From UBA9926 sp913064795 (GTDB lineage Bacteria > Pseudomonadota > Gammaproteobacteria > Pseudomonadales > Azotimanducaceae): 64,000 bases of DNA. The DNA lies in assembly GCA_045560765.1 (NCBI GenBank), contig JBJKZD010000007.1, positions 1-64,000 of the forward strand. The letters are read 5' to 3'. Position numbers and translations under genes: made by a program. Each line of letters starts with the position of its first letter. Within the stretch, counting starts at the first letter, position 1. The notes below the pieces were generated by a model, which made no database searches, had not been told where the DNA came from, and saw nothing but the letters and a program-made list of their open reading frames with translations. Below, one piece after another: positions 17,198 to 25,595 of the stretch.

Positions 17198-18102
17198 GGC
17201 GCGTCGGCGCGATCCGGGGTTGCGAGAGCTCCCATCATTTCCTCAAGCAGCGGAAGTCGTGAGTGTCCACGGCGCCAGGCAAAACCAATGTCTCGATGAA
17301 ATTGAGGGCCCGGCAGAGGGTGGTGGCTGATTTCGGTGCCATTTAAGATTCCAGCATCGATGGCCATTTGCGGCAAGATCGTGACGCCGATATCGCTGTC
17401 GACCATTTGGACCAGCATTTGCAAACTATTGGCACCAAACGTGTGAACTTTCTTGTGGTTTTTGAGCCGGCAGCCTGCAAGCGCGTGGTCCCGCAGGCAG
17501 TGACCGTCATCGAGTAACAACAAACTCTCATCGGGCAATTCGTCGAAGTCGGTCTGTCCGGGTTCGATCAATTGGGTCCGTTTGTGATGGGCGAGATAAA
17601 GGCGCTCGCGAAACAGCACTCGAGTTTCGAGCGATCCTGCATCGTAGGGGAGCGCGATTAATGCAAGGTCGAGTTTGTTGCTCAGTAGTTCCTCGACGAG
17701 TTCGGCGGTGGTGCTTTCTCGTAAGTAAAGCTGGATGCTGGGCATCGAGGCTCTCAGCTCGACCGCATAGCCTGCAAGAACAAAGGGTGCGATGGTATGA
17801 ATCCCGCCGACCTTGACCGGGGTTGATAAAGGGTTGTTATAGGCCCGGGCCTCTTCGATCAGGTCCTCAGTCTGCATGAGGATGTAACGACTGCGATCGG
17901 CGATTCTCCGGCCAAGGTCTGAGAAAGTGACGCTCTTATTGGTTCGTTCCACCAGTTGTACCCCTAAGAACTTTTCGAGTTCTCGAATGCCGGTACTGAG
18001 GGTCGATTGTGTGACATTGAGATGCCGGGCCGCCTTGCCGAAATGCAGGTGGTCATAAAGTGCGACCAAATATTGAAGTTGTCGAATAGGGGGTAGATGC
18101 AT
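17194..18102 (-). CDS. oxyR: LysR-type peroxide regulator OxyR
   Basis: 302 residues. An N-terminal winged HTH (about 5-62, HFGKAARHLNVTQSTLS) is followed by the LysR effector domain. The redox switch is visible: DDGHCLRDHALAGC has the peroxidatic Cys202 and resolving Cys211, in the same spacing as the Cys199/Cys208 pair of E. coli OxyR, which argues for a true peroxide sensor. The gene ends 4 bp inside the convergent PhyH gene and is divergent from a thiamine diphosphate enzyme. The intergenic region has a TGATCA inverted pair (18160-18174) that may be an operator. No catalase or peroxiredoxin is in the window. Confidence 0.88.
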   Translation of the reverse strand: MHLPPIRQLQYLVALYDHLHFGKAARHLNVTQSTLSTGIRELEKFLGVQLVERTNKSVTFSDLGRRIADRSRYILMQTEDLIEEARAYNNPLSTPVKVGGIHTIAPFVLAGYAVELRASMPSIQLYLRESTTAELVEELLSNKLDLALIALPYDAGSLETRVLFRERLYLAHHKRTQLIEPGQTDFDELPDESLLLLDDGHCLRDHALAGCRLKNHKKVHTFGANSLQMLVQMVDSDIGVTILPQMAIDAGILNGTEISHHPLPGPQFHRDIGFAWRRGHSRLPLLEEMMGALATPDRADAP

Positions 18103-18159
18103 GATCGGGGCAAGGCGCTTTTATCGGGGCTTAATGATAACCCTTTTGCTCCTAATTCG

Positions 18160-18174
18160 TGATCAAAATGATCA
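18160..18174. promoter_or_regulatory. TGATCA inverted pair between oxyR and the TPP enzyme
   Basis: TGATCAAAATGATCA is two TGATCA palindromes separated by AAA, in the divergent region 58 bp upstream of the oxyR start codon. Symmetric AT-spaced sites of this kind are typical operators, though it does not match the long ATAG-type OxyR site. Binding protein unknown. Confidence 0.35.
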
Positions 18175-18353
18175 AGGTTCTAGCGCTAACTACGAGAGGG
18201 GTTTGTCCATCGTTTTGCCAGGTTAATACAAGCGCGTCGACCCGTGGCGCCTGAATGTTCAAGAGGCTTATCTTCGCTATAAAGCTGAGGCCCCTCTATG
18301 GTAGATTCGAAATGTTGGGCAGATACGCCTCTGATTGTGCTAAGGAAAGGCTT

Positions 18354-19901
18354 GTGAATGGTGCGGACAGTTTAATTGCGGGATTTGTTGAATCAGGTAT
18401 CACGGTTTGCTTTGCAAATCCTGGAACCTCAGAGATGCACCTTGTTCAGGCGATGGATGCACAACCGGGTTTTCGAGGAATCCTCTGTCTTTTTGAAGGC
18501 GTATGTACCGGCGCGGCCGACGGATATGCTCGAATAGCCGGCAAGCCAGCTGTAACGTTGTTGCACTTGGGTCCGGGACTTGGCAACGGTATTGCTAACT
18601 TGCACAATGCGCGCCGCGCCGGCTCACCAGTCATTAATCTTGTTGGTAACCACTCGCTGGCTCATGAAGCGCTCGATGCACCCTTGACCAGCGACATCAA
18701 AACCCTGGCTAAGAATGTTTCCCAATGGGTGCATCATGATGCGCAGGCTGAAGATCTCAGCGACATAGGTATGCAAGCGCTCGCGGCGACGTTGACGCGA
18801 TCAAAAGGTACTCAAGGACAGGTGGCAACCTTGATTATTCCTGCAGACGCCTGTTGGAACCCCGCCGAAAGGATTGCAGCGCCAAAACCGGTCTACCCCA
18901 TGCCCAAAGTGGCAGAGGATCAGGTCGCGGCGGTCGCTGGGGCTTTAACGTCGCGCAGCCTGATTTTATTGGATCGAGATGGCCTGCTTCCAGCCGCTCG
19001 ATGGGCCGCTGCAAAAATAGCGGCCAAAGTCGGGTGCCGGGTTGCTATGACGGCCTTTCCGGCCCGAGTGGATTCTGGGCCGGGATTTCCTGAAGTCGAA
19101 AAAATGCCGTATTTTCCTGAGGCCGTGATGCAGACGTTGGGGGACGTTGACCATATTGTGCTTGCTGGTGCGAGCGAGCCCGTCAGTTTTTTTGCGTATC
19201 CCCAGACCCCTTCGCGTTTGGCACCGGAGAATTGCGAGATTCAGGTGCTCGCAGAAAGTCACATCGATGTGCAGAATGCGCTTGAACAATTGGAGGCTCT
19301 AACCGGGGCGGCAGATGCTCTACCCTTGTGCTATGAACGAACCACCTACGATCGGCCCACCGGGGGGTTATCAACGCGTTCGGTTGCAACCCTGATTGCC
19401 CAAGCGATGCCAGAGGGCTCGATATTGTGCGGAGACTCGGGCGGAGGCGCTGCTGTTTTGGAACCGGCTCAGAGGTCGGCCGCTCACACTTGGCTGAATT
19501 TGACCGGGGGTTCGATTGGCCAGGGTGGTCCAGCCGCGATTGGGGCTGCGATCGCGGCGCCAGGCGCGCAAGTGTTTGCCTTGCTCGGTGACGGCGCTTC
19601 GATGTACACCATACAAGCCTTATGGACCCAGGCTCGGGAGAATTTAAAAATCATTACAATTATTTTTAATAATCAACGGTATGGGATTCTAGAAACTGAA
19701 TATTTGCGTCTTGGGGTCAACGAAGTGGGTGATCGAGCAGGGGCCCTTTTTGATCTAAATCGACCCCTGATCCAGTTTGCAGACTTGGCGATCAGCCTCG
19801 GTGTTCCTGGACATAGGGTGACCAACTGTTCGGATTTCGATGAGGTACTTCGGGGCGCTCTTGAATGCTCCGGGCCAACATTGATTGAGGTTATGCTGTG
19901 A
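18354..19901 (+). CDS. Thiamine-diphosphate-dependent enzyme, acetolactate synthase/benzoylformate decarboxylase-like
   Basis: 515 residues with the three-domain layout of 2-oxoacid decarboxylases. The N-terminal part has CFANPGTSEMHL (19-30) and the activating Glu49 in LFEGVCTGAADGYAR; the C-terminal part has the cofactor motif beginning LLGDGASMYT and ending IIFNNQRYGIL. The N-terminal sequence looks most like the mdlC-type branch rather than true IlvB. I start at GTG 18354, because AAGGAAAGG lies immediately upstream; the open frame reaches back to 18255, but those residues are unlike the family. Divergent from oxyR. Probable role: decarboxylation or carboligation of a 2-oxo acid; substrate unknown. 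Confidence 0.8.
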   Translation: MNGADSLIAGFVESGITVCFANPGTSEMHLVQAMDAQPGFRGILCLFEGVCTGAADGYARIAGKPAVTLLHLGPGLGNGIANLHNARRAGSPVINLVGNHSLAHEALDAPLTSDIKTLAKNVSQWVHHDAQAEDLSDIGMQALAATLTRSKGTQGQVATLIIPADACWNPAERIAAPKPVYPMPKVAEDQVAAVAGALTSRSLILLDRDGLLPAARWAAAKIAAKVGCRVAMTAFPARVDSGPGFPEVEKMPYFPEAVMQTLGDVDHIVLAGASEPVSFFAYPQTPSRLAPENCEIQVLAESHIDVQNALEQLEALTGAADALPLCYERTTYDRPTGGLSTRSVATLIAQAMPEGSILCGDSGGGAAVLEPAQRSAAHTWLNLTGGSIGQGGPAAIGAAIAAPGAQVFALLGDGASMYTIQALWTQARENLKIITIIFNNQRYGILETEYLRLGVNEVGDRAGALFDLNRPLIQFADLAISLGVPGHRVTNCSDFDEVLRGALECSGPTLIEVML

Positions 19902-20324
19902 ATGGATAAAGCGAATCGAGGGTCCTAAAGGGGGTGCGGTTTCTGGCGGGGTCAGGTTAGAACAATCCTGTTATTTGTTGCAGCATTATCTATGAATCAG
20001 CACCAGCCTTTGATATGCTCGCGCGAGCTGGTTTTGTTTGTAGCCAGACGTCGCGTGCGAAGGTTTCCTCAATGTTTTCGCGAGTAATCGGCGAATTCGG
20101 GGCTAGATAGCCGGACGTTGAAAAAGGGTCCACCAAGACCCTGTTAACCAGCGAGGGCTATGGGTTCAGCCCCTAGGTCGCGTCCAATGTGTCGAGGGTT
20201 TAAAGCGAATACGAATCACTCAGGAACGGATCACTCAAGCGCGAGTCGCTCCAGAGCGGATGACCTAAGTATTGATGACCTATCTCGTCGGTTTCGGCGA
20301 GGGGCAGAATAAGAGAGGATAGCT
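19902..20324. other. Intergenic region upstream of korAB
   Basis: About 420 bases without a credible gene. Visible structure is weak: a small GGGTC/GACCC hairpin, and, close to korA, direct repeats GATGACCTA at 20259-20267 and 20274-20282 and two ATCACTCA copies just upstream. These repeats are plausible regulator sites for korAB. No clear sigma-70 promoter was found by eye. Confidence 0.45.
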
Positions 20325-22199
20325 ATGTCAGTAGTCGAGAAGGTGTCGGATCAAGTGGATCAAGATCCAGCGGTTTCCGCGGTTGTGGTCAGGTTTGCTG
20401 GGGACTCCGGGGATGGCATGCAGCTCACTGGCAGTAACTTCACGGAAGCGACGGCGCTCCATGGCAATGACTTAGCCACGTTTCCTGATTTCCCAGCAGA
20501 GATTCGGGCTCCGGCAGGGGCGACCTTCGGTGTCTCGGCGTTTCAAATCTACTTTGGTTCGGATGAAGTTACCACAGCAGGTGATGATGTCGACGTCTTG
20601 GTCGCAATGAATCCTGCTGCTTTAATTACCAATCTGAAGGATCTACTGCCTGGCGGCTTAATCATTGCCGACGCTGATGCCTTTACCGATAAAAACCTCG
20701 TGCGCGCGGGTTATCAATCGAATCCTCTCGAGGACGGTAGCTTGGATGGCTTTCGGGTGATCATCATCGAAATCACGAAGCAGGTGATCGCTTCGGTTGA
20801 GCCTTACGGTCTGTCGCATAAGTTCGCCGTGCGATGTAAGAACATGTGGACCCTGGGTTTGGTGATGTGGTTGTTCGATCGCGACCGCTCAGTAACGATC
20901 GCGAATCTCGAAAAGAAATTCGCGAGCAAACCAGAAATTGCTCAGGCTAATATCGCCGCATTGAATGCGGGCCACAGCTATGCTGAGACGGCGGAACTTC
21001 CTTCAGGGGTCGAGGTGTACCGAATCCCAAGAGCCGAAGTTGCTCCGGGTTTGTACCGTAATGCAACCGGAACGGAGTCACTGGCTTATGGCTTGATTGC
21101 TGGCGGCAGATTGGCCGAAGTGCCGTTGACGTTTGCGTCTTATCCCATCACGCCCGCATCATCTTTATTGCATACCCTTGCGCAGCATAAAGAATTCGAC
21201 GTCGTGACCTTTCAGGCAGAGGACGAGATTGCCGCGGTCTGTGCCGCTATCGGTGCATCATTTGGTGGAACTTTGGGTATTACATCGAGCTCGGGTCCTG
21301 GCATATCTCTGAAAGGTGAGGCGATTTCCTTGGCCTGCGCCACCGAACTGCCGTTGGTCATTGTCAATACTCAGCGAGGTGGGCCTTCAACCGGGATGCC
21401 CACGAAAACTGAGCAATCCGACCTAAATCAAGCGTTGTTTGGTCGGCACGCAGACACCACACTTCCTGTGATTGCATCGTCAACGCCAGCAGATTGCTTT
21501 GATGTAGCGATCGAGTCGGTCCGGTTGGCAACGCAGTTCTCAACGCCGGTGTTGTTGCTGAGCGATGGCTATCTTGCTAACGCCTCTGAACCTTGGCTCG
21601 TTCCAGACCTAACCCAATTTGAGCCGTTTCCCGTCAAGTTTGAGACGGAAGTTGAAGGATTCTCCCCAGCCAACAGAGATCCAGAAACATTGGCTCGGGT
21701 TTGGGCTAAGCCTGGAACCCCAGGATTGGAGCATCGGATCGGCGGGATTGAGAAAAGTTACACCACGGGCGATATATCCTACGATCCAGACAACCATCAA
21801 AAAATGACGGATGTCAGAAAAGCAAAGATCGATAATATTGAGAACTTTATTCCTGAGCAGACCGTTAGCCAAGGGACGACAACGGGAAAATTGGCGCTGG
21901 TGGGTTGGGGGTCGACTTTTGGCGCAATCCATCAGGCGGTCAGGCGCGGACGTGCCCAAGGCCAAGATGTTAGCCATATCCACATCCGATACCTCCTGCC
22001 TTTCCCAAAGAACCTGGGGGAACTGCTGGCAGGGTTTGATGAGATATTAGTGCCTGAAATGAACACCGGACAGTTGGTGAACGTGCTCAGATCTCAGTTT
22101 TTGATCGATGCTAAGCAGCTGAATAAAGTGTCGGGCCAGCCTTTTAAAATCAGAGAAATTACCGAAGCGATAACCACGCTTTTGGGAGAATCAGCATGA
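20325..22199 (+). CDS. korA: 2-oxoacid:ferredoxin oxidoreductase, fused gamma-alpha subunit (KorA)
   Basis: 624 residues. The gamma domain comes first (about 18-195, with VVRFAGDSGDGMQLTGSN at 21-38), followed by the pyrimidine-binding alpha domain (about 225-610, with SYPITPASSLLHTLAQ and VNTQRGGPSTGMPTKTEQSD). This gamma-alpha fusion with a separate beta subunit is the two-subunit layout of KorAB enzymes known from aerobes such as Mycobacterium and Hydrogenobacter. It converts 2-oxoglutarate (or another 2-oxo acid) and CoA to acyl-CoA and CO2 with ferredoxin as acceptor. GAGAGGA precedes ATG 20325. The stop overlaps korB by 4 bp (ATGA). Exact oxo acid is inferred from the subunit type. Confidence 0.9.
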   Translation: MSVVEKVSDQVDQDPAVSAVVVRFAGDSGDGMQLTGSNFTEATALHGNDLATFPDFPAEIRAPAGATFGVSAFQIYFGSDEVTTAGDDVDVLVAMNPAALITNLKDLLPGGLIIADADAFTDKNLVRAGYQSNPLEDGSLDGFRVIIIEITKQVIASVEPYGLSHKFAVRCKNMWTLGLVMWLFDRDRSVTIANLEKKFASKPEIAQANIAALNAGHSYAETAELPSGVEVYRIPRAEVAPGLYRNATGTESLAYGLIAGGRLAEVPLTFASYPITPASSLLHTLAQHKEFDVVTFQAEDEIAAVCAAIGASFGGTLGITSSSGPGISLKGEAISLACATELPLVIVNTQRGGPSTGMPTKTEQSDLNQALFGRHADTTLPVIASSTPADCFDVAIESVRLATQFSTPVLLLSDGYLANASEPWLVPDLTQFEPFPVKFETEVEGFSPANRDPETLARVWAKPGTPGLEHRIGGIEKSYTTGDISYDPDNHQKMTDVRKAKIDNIENFIPEQTVSQGTTTGKLALVGWGSTFGAIHQAVRRGRAQGQDVSHIHIRYLLPFPKNLGELLAGFDEILVPEMNTGQLVNVLRSQFLIDAKQLNKVSGQPFKIREITEAITTLLGESA

Positions 22200-23212
22200 A
22201 TGCACCGCAAAAATTAACGTTAAAAGATTTTAGTACCGATCAAGAAGTTCGATGGTGTCCCGGATGCGGGGATTACGCGATCCTAAAAACGATTCAAAAA
22301 CTGATGCCAGAAATCGATACCCCGAAAGAGAACACGGTATTTGTCTCTGGAATCGGGTGCTCTTCTCGCTTTCCTTACTACATGGAAACTTACGGGTTCC
22401 ACACCATACACGGTCGTGCACCTTCAATTGCGACAGGCGTCAAGTTGGCTAACCCGGAACTCGATGTCTGGGTGGTCACCGGAGACGGTGACGGCTTGAG
22501 CATTGGCGGGAACCATATGATGCATGTGCTTCGCCGCAACGTCGATTTACAGATTTTATTGTTCAACAATGAAATCTATGGCTTGACCAAAGGCCAGTAT
22601 TCTCCAACATCGAAAGTGGGCACAAAATCACCTTCAACGCCGGATGGCTCAGTGGATATGCCTTTGCGACCGGCTCGATTTGCCCTGGGGGCTGGCGCTC
22701 GCTTTGTCGCACGAACCATTGATACCGAGGCGAAGCACATGACACCGGTCTTAAAGCGGGCGCACGCGCACAAAGGGGCGTCGTTTGTGGAGATTTATCA
22801 AAATTGTCCGGTCTATAACGACGGCATTTTTGACTACATCAAGGATAAAAAGTCAGCCGCTGATACGCGCTTGTTGCTTGAGCATGGTGCGCCCTTGTTG
22901 TTCGGTCAGGACCAGCAAAAAGGACTTCGGCTTAACTTGAAATCGTTGCAGCTTGAGGTTGTTACGCTGGGTGAAGATGGCGTGACTCTCGATGATATTG
23001 TTGTCCATGATGAAACGAACCTCGTATTGGCCCAAATGCTCGCGGGTCTGTCAACGCCTGAATTTCCGGAAGCGATCGGCGTTCTGTACTGCCAGGCCTC
23101 TGAATCCTATGAGCACTCAGTGTACGAGCAAATTAAAACGGTCCGGGCCAAAAAGGGCATTGCGGATTTTAATGAAGTGCTGAAGCAAGGACATACCTGG
23201 ACAGTCAGCTAA
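22196..23212 (+). CDS. korB: 2-oxoacid:ferredoxin oxidoreductase beta subunit (KorB)
   Basis: 338 residues, the thiamine diphosphate and [4Fe-4S]-binding subunit. The cluster ligands of the family are present: Cys21 and Cys24 in RWCPGCGDY, Cys55 in GIGCSSRFPYY, and Cys204 in YQNCPVYND. The cofactor motif is VTGDGDGLSIGGNH (94-107) with LFNNEIYGLTKGQ (122-134). Together with KorA it forms the catalytic dimer; no ferredoxin gene is adjacent. A strong rho-independent terminator follows the stop by about 20 bp and closes the operon. Confidence 0.92.
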   Translation: MNAPQKLTLKDFSTDQEVRWCPGCGDYAILKTIQKLMPEIDTPKENTVFVSGIGCSSRFPYYMETYGFHTIHGRAPSIATGVKLANPELDVWVVTGDGDGLSIGGNHMMHVLRRNVDLQILLFNNEIYGLTKGQYSPTSKVGTKSPSTPDGSVDMPLRPARFALGAGARFVARTIDTEAKHMTPVLKRAHAHKGASFVEIYQNCPVYNDGIFDYIKDKKSAADTRLLLEHGAPLLFGQDQQKGLRLNLKSLQLEVVTLGEDGVTLDDIVVHDETNLVLAQMLAGLSTPEFPEAIGVLYCQASESYEHSVYEQIKTVRAKKGIADFNEVLKQGHTWTVS

Positions 23213-23231
23213 ACGCTTGATGAGGAGACCC

Positions 23232-23257
23232 AAAAAACCAGCTGATGCTGGTTTTTT
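23232..23257 (+). terminator. Rho-independent terminator after korAB
   Basis: An 11-bp perfect stem, AAAAAACCAGC paired with GCTGGTTTTTT around a TGAT loop, with the T run forming the 3' arm. It lies 19 bp after the korB stop and, having A and T runs on both sides, may also work in the other direction. Confidence 0.9.
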
Positions 23258-23628
23258 GCTGATGGGGTCCTAGAAAGGCATGGATCATCCGTTACGGCCT
23301 GAATTTTTCCGAATGAAGCGTGTCTCTTGATGGTCAAAATCTCACGGGTAAGACGTGCCCCTCCGATTAGGCCGGTTGCCAGATTCGACGGTTCGCTGAT
23401 CGAAGAGGTCCTTTAGTTTTTGGGCGGAGTTGCGAGTTGAGTGTAACCTTGTATCTCGGGCAAACTAAAAGAAGGGCGTGTCACCGTAGCATGATCAATC
23501 AGCGCCGGTTTGGCAAGACATGTGCGCTCAGTTCCGATGTTCGATCGAGCGGGATTTTAATTGAGTGTCACCCGGCAAGATGCCTTGCTGAGTGTCTATA
23601 ACAAGTGGGATAACAAGAAGGATTTGGG
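23258..23628. other. Intergenic region upstream of phosphotransferase gene
   Basis: About 370 bases between the korAB terminator and the phosphotransferase gene. No gene, repeat or convincing hairpin was seen. It should hold the promoter of the downstream gene, whose ribosome site AAGGA lies about 10 nt before ATG 23629. Confidence 0.45.
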
Positions 23629-24684
23629 ATGACTGACTTTAAGGCCGAAGACAATACTGGCACCATTCCAGTGCAGGATCGACATCAGATTGATGTGGCC
23701 GCATTGACTGCATTTATGAGGGATTCAGTCGTTGGGTTTGAAGGACCCCTCGGGCTCGAAGAGTTCGCAGGAGGGCAATCGAACCCAACGTATTTGTTGA
23801 CAACACCGACCAGGCGCTACGTCTTGCGACGTAAACCCCCAGGAGAATTGCTTAAATCAGCGCATGCAGTGGATCGAGAATATAAAGTCCTCACAGCACT
23901 GGCGGATGCAGACGTGCCAACGGCGAAAACCTATGCGCTGTGCACCGATGAATCTGTGATCGGAACCTGGTTTTATGTAATGGAATATCTCGAGGGGAGG
24001 GTGATTTGGGATTCAACAGAAGGGCCTTATTCTCCAGAGCAACGGCATCAAATTTGGGATGCCGCGAACAGCGCGGTCGCTAAGCTTCATCGTGTTGATT
24101 ACAAGGCGGTGGGTTTGAGCGATTTTGGAAAGGAATCAGACTATATCGCCCGTCAGTTGTCACGGTGGGGAGGGCAGTACGAATACACCAAGACCGTCGA
24201 AAACCCCTACATGGATCAACTGCTTGAGTATCTGCCAAACAACATCCCTCCCAGCACCGATTGCACCGTGGTCCATGGCGATCTGCAGATTGCCAATATG
24301 ATGATGCACGCTGACCGGAACGAGGTGATTGGTTTGCTGGACTGGGAGTTGAGCACCCTGGGTTGTCCTTTGGCTGATTTTGCTTATCTGTGTCGGCCCT
24401 ATCGTGATGCTCTGCGAGGCTTGGACCTAAAAGCCTTAGGTATTCCCAGCGAAGCGGCTTTTGTCGAGGCCTATTGCCAGCGCACAGGCCGAGAGGGTAT
24501 CGAGAACTGGGATTATTACCTGGCGTTTAACATGTTCAAAATGGCGGCCATCCTACAAGGCATTGCCAAACGTGTGCTCGATGGCACCGCGGCCAGTCAA
24601 CATGCGGAGGCCGCCGGCGCGGGTGCATTTGATATGGCTAAGCTTGCTTGGGCTCAGATCGATTCATCGGTTGTGATCGATTAA
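23629..24684 (+). CDS. Aminoglycoside-phosphotransferase-fold kinase, ACAD10/11 kinase-domain (LvaA) type
   Basis: 351 residues with a protein-kinase-like APH fold. The Gly-rich start FAGGQSNPTYLL (46-57), the nucleotide Lys region YVLRRKPPGELLKSAHAVDREY (within 64-85), the catalytic HGDLQIANMM (216-225) and the metal-binding LLDWE (236-240) are all intact. The FxGGQSNPTY and RRKPPG patterns are those of the kinase part of animal ACAD10/11 and of bacterial LvaA, which phosphorylate 4-hydroxyacyl-CoA. It is not expected to be an antibiotic-resistance enzyme. The matching dehydrogenase type is at 4204-5433. The gene stands alone in its own transcript. Substrate assignment is inference. Confidence 0.82.
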   Translation: MTDFKAEDNTGTIPVQDRHQIDVAALTAFMRDSVVGFEGPLGLEEFAGGQSNPTYLLTTPTRRYVLRRKPPGELLKSAHAVDREYKVLTALADADVPTAKTYALCTDESVIGTWFYVMEYLEGRVIWDSTEGPYSPEQRHQIWDAANSAVAKLHRVDYKAVGLSDFGKESDYIARQLSRWGGQYEYTKTVENPYMDQLLEYLPNNIPPSTDCTVVHGDLQIANMMMHADRNEVIGLLDWELSTLGCPLADFAYLCRPYRDALRGLDLKALGIPSEAAFVEAYCQRTGREGIENWDYYLAFNMFKMAAILQGIAKRVLDGTAASQHAEAAGAGAFDMAKLAWAQIDSSVVID

Positions 24685-24820
24685 CGGCTGATCCGGAAGG
24701 TGGGTTGAGCAATTTTCCTGGGGTAAAAATCTTTGGGAAATAGAGCGTTGTGGCTTTGGAGAACTGCCTATGAGCGCCAGTTCGTCGAGTTTTCATCAGT
24801 GGCGCCTACCGCTTAGGCCT

Positions 24821-24864
24821 CAGGATCCCAAAGGCGCCTTAGCAGGATCCCAAAGGCGCCTTAT
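24821..24864. repeat. 22-bp unit, two tandem copies, rich in GGCGCC
   Basis: Two adjacent 22-bp units (24821-24842 and 24843-24864), each containing CAGGATCCCAAAGGCGCCTT, differ at one base. Nearby, a perfect 12-bp palindrome CCAGGCGCCTGG (24904-24915) and another GGCGCC at about 24801 repeat the core. The cluster lies between the convergent ends of the phosphotransferase and CMD genes and may be a remnant of a palindromic extragenic repeat. Confidence 0.75.
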
Positions 24865-24939
24865 CAGCATTCCCCGGGGCTGATTAAATTGCAAATGAGA
24901 ATCCCAGGCGCCTGGTCAATCTCCAATGGTTGGATAGGC

Positions 24940-25506
24940 TCATTGAGTGGGTGGCTGACTCATAGCGGGAAGTCCAGGATCTAGCTGGACGCCGAAGGTA
25001 TTGAGAGCCATTGAGACCAATTGGTATTGCCCAACAGTGAAAACCAGATCCATCATCTGGGGCTCTGAATACGAGCCCTTGAGGCCCAGCCAGACATCGT
25101 CGCTCAAGAACGCATCGGCATTGAGCTCATCGACCGCTCGAAGCAGCAATCGATCATGACTCGACCAGCGCTCAGCCTCAGGGCCCGTTTTAATGTCCTC
25201 AATGTCTTCCTCGCTCAATCCTGATTTCAGTCCGATCAAGACGTGTTGTCCCCATTCATAACCCGACTGACAGAGCCAGCCAATTCGAAGAATTAAGATT
25301 TCTCGATCCCGGGGCGGCAAGGTAGATTTGTGGAGGATGTGGTTTGCAAAAACCATCCATCGTTTGGCCAGTGCTTCATGGTTTGCCAAGGTCAGAAAAA
25401 TATTCTGAACGCGACCGCGCATCACCTGAGGTGCAAGCAGTGCCCGCTGTGACGATGTCCAGTCGGCTTCTTCGACAGGATTGATTCTCGCTTGAGTTAA
25501 ACGCAT
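24940..25506 (-). CDS. Carboxymuconolactone decarboxylase (CMD) family protein
   Basis: 188 residues, all-helical AhpD-like fold. The core RDREILILRIGW (67-78) followed by CQSGYEWGQH (79-88) is the CMD signature with a single Cys79 and His88. AhpD-type peroxidases need a CxxC pair, and here the second position is not Cys, so a thiol-peroxidase role is unlikely and a decarboxylase or lactone-handling role fits better. This C-x3-YEW-x2-H form is common next to aromatic or acyl-CoA catabolic genes. It is divergent from the GST gene, with 89 bp between starts. Confidence 0.82.
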   Translation of the reverse strand: MRLTQARINPVEEADWTSSQRALLAPQVMRGRVQNIFLTLANHEALAKRWMVFANHILHKSTLPPRDREILILRIGWLCQSGYEWGQHVLIGLKSGLSEEDIEDIKTGPEAERWSSHDRLLLRAVDELNADAFLSDDVWLGLKGSYSEPQMMDLVFTVGQYQLVSMALNTFGVQLDPGLPAMSQPPTQ

Positions 25507-25595
25507 GCTGGTTCCTCGCTTAGTGGTCGATAAGACAATTAATCAGAAATAGAACCCGGAAGCCAGAGTCGCTTCGCTCATCTCAAGGAAATGTC

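Noticed and set aside
23629..24684. Antibiotic resistance by aminoglycoside phosphotransferase
   Set aside because: The fold is APH-like but the FxGGQSNPTY/RRKPPG pattern is that of acyl-CoA-related kinases, not of resistance enzymes.
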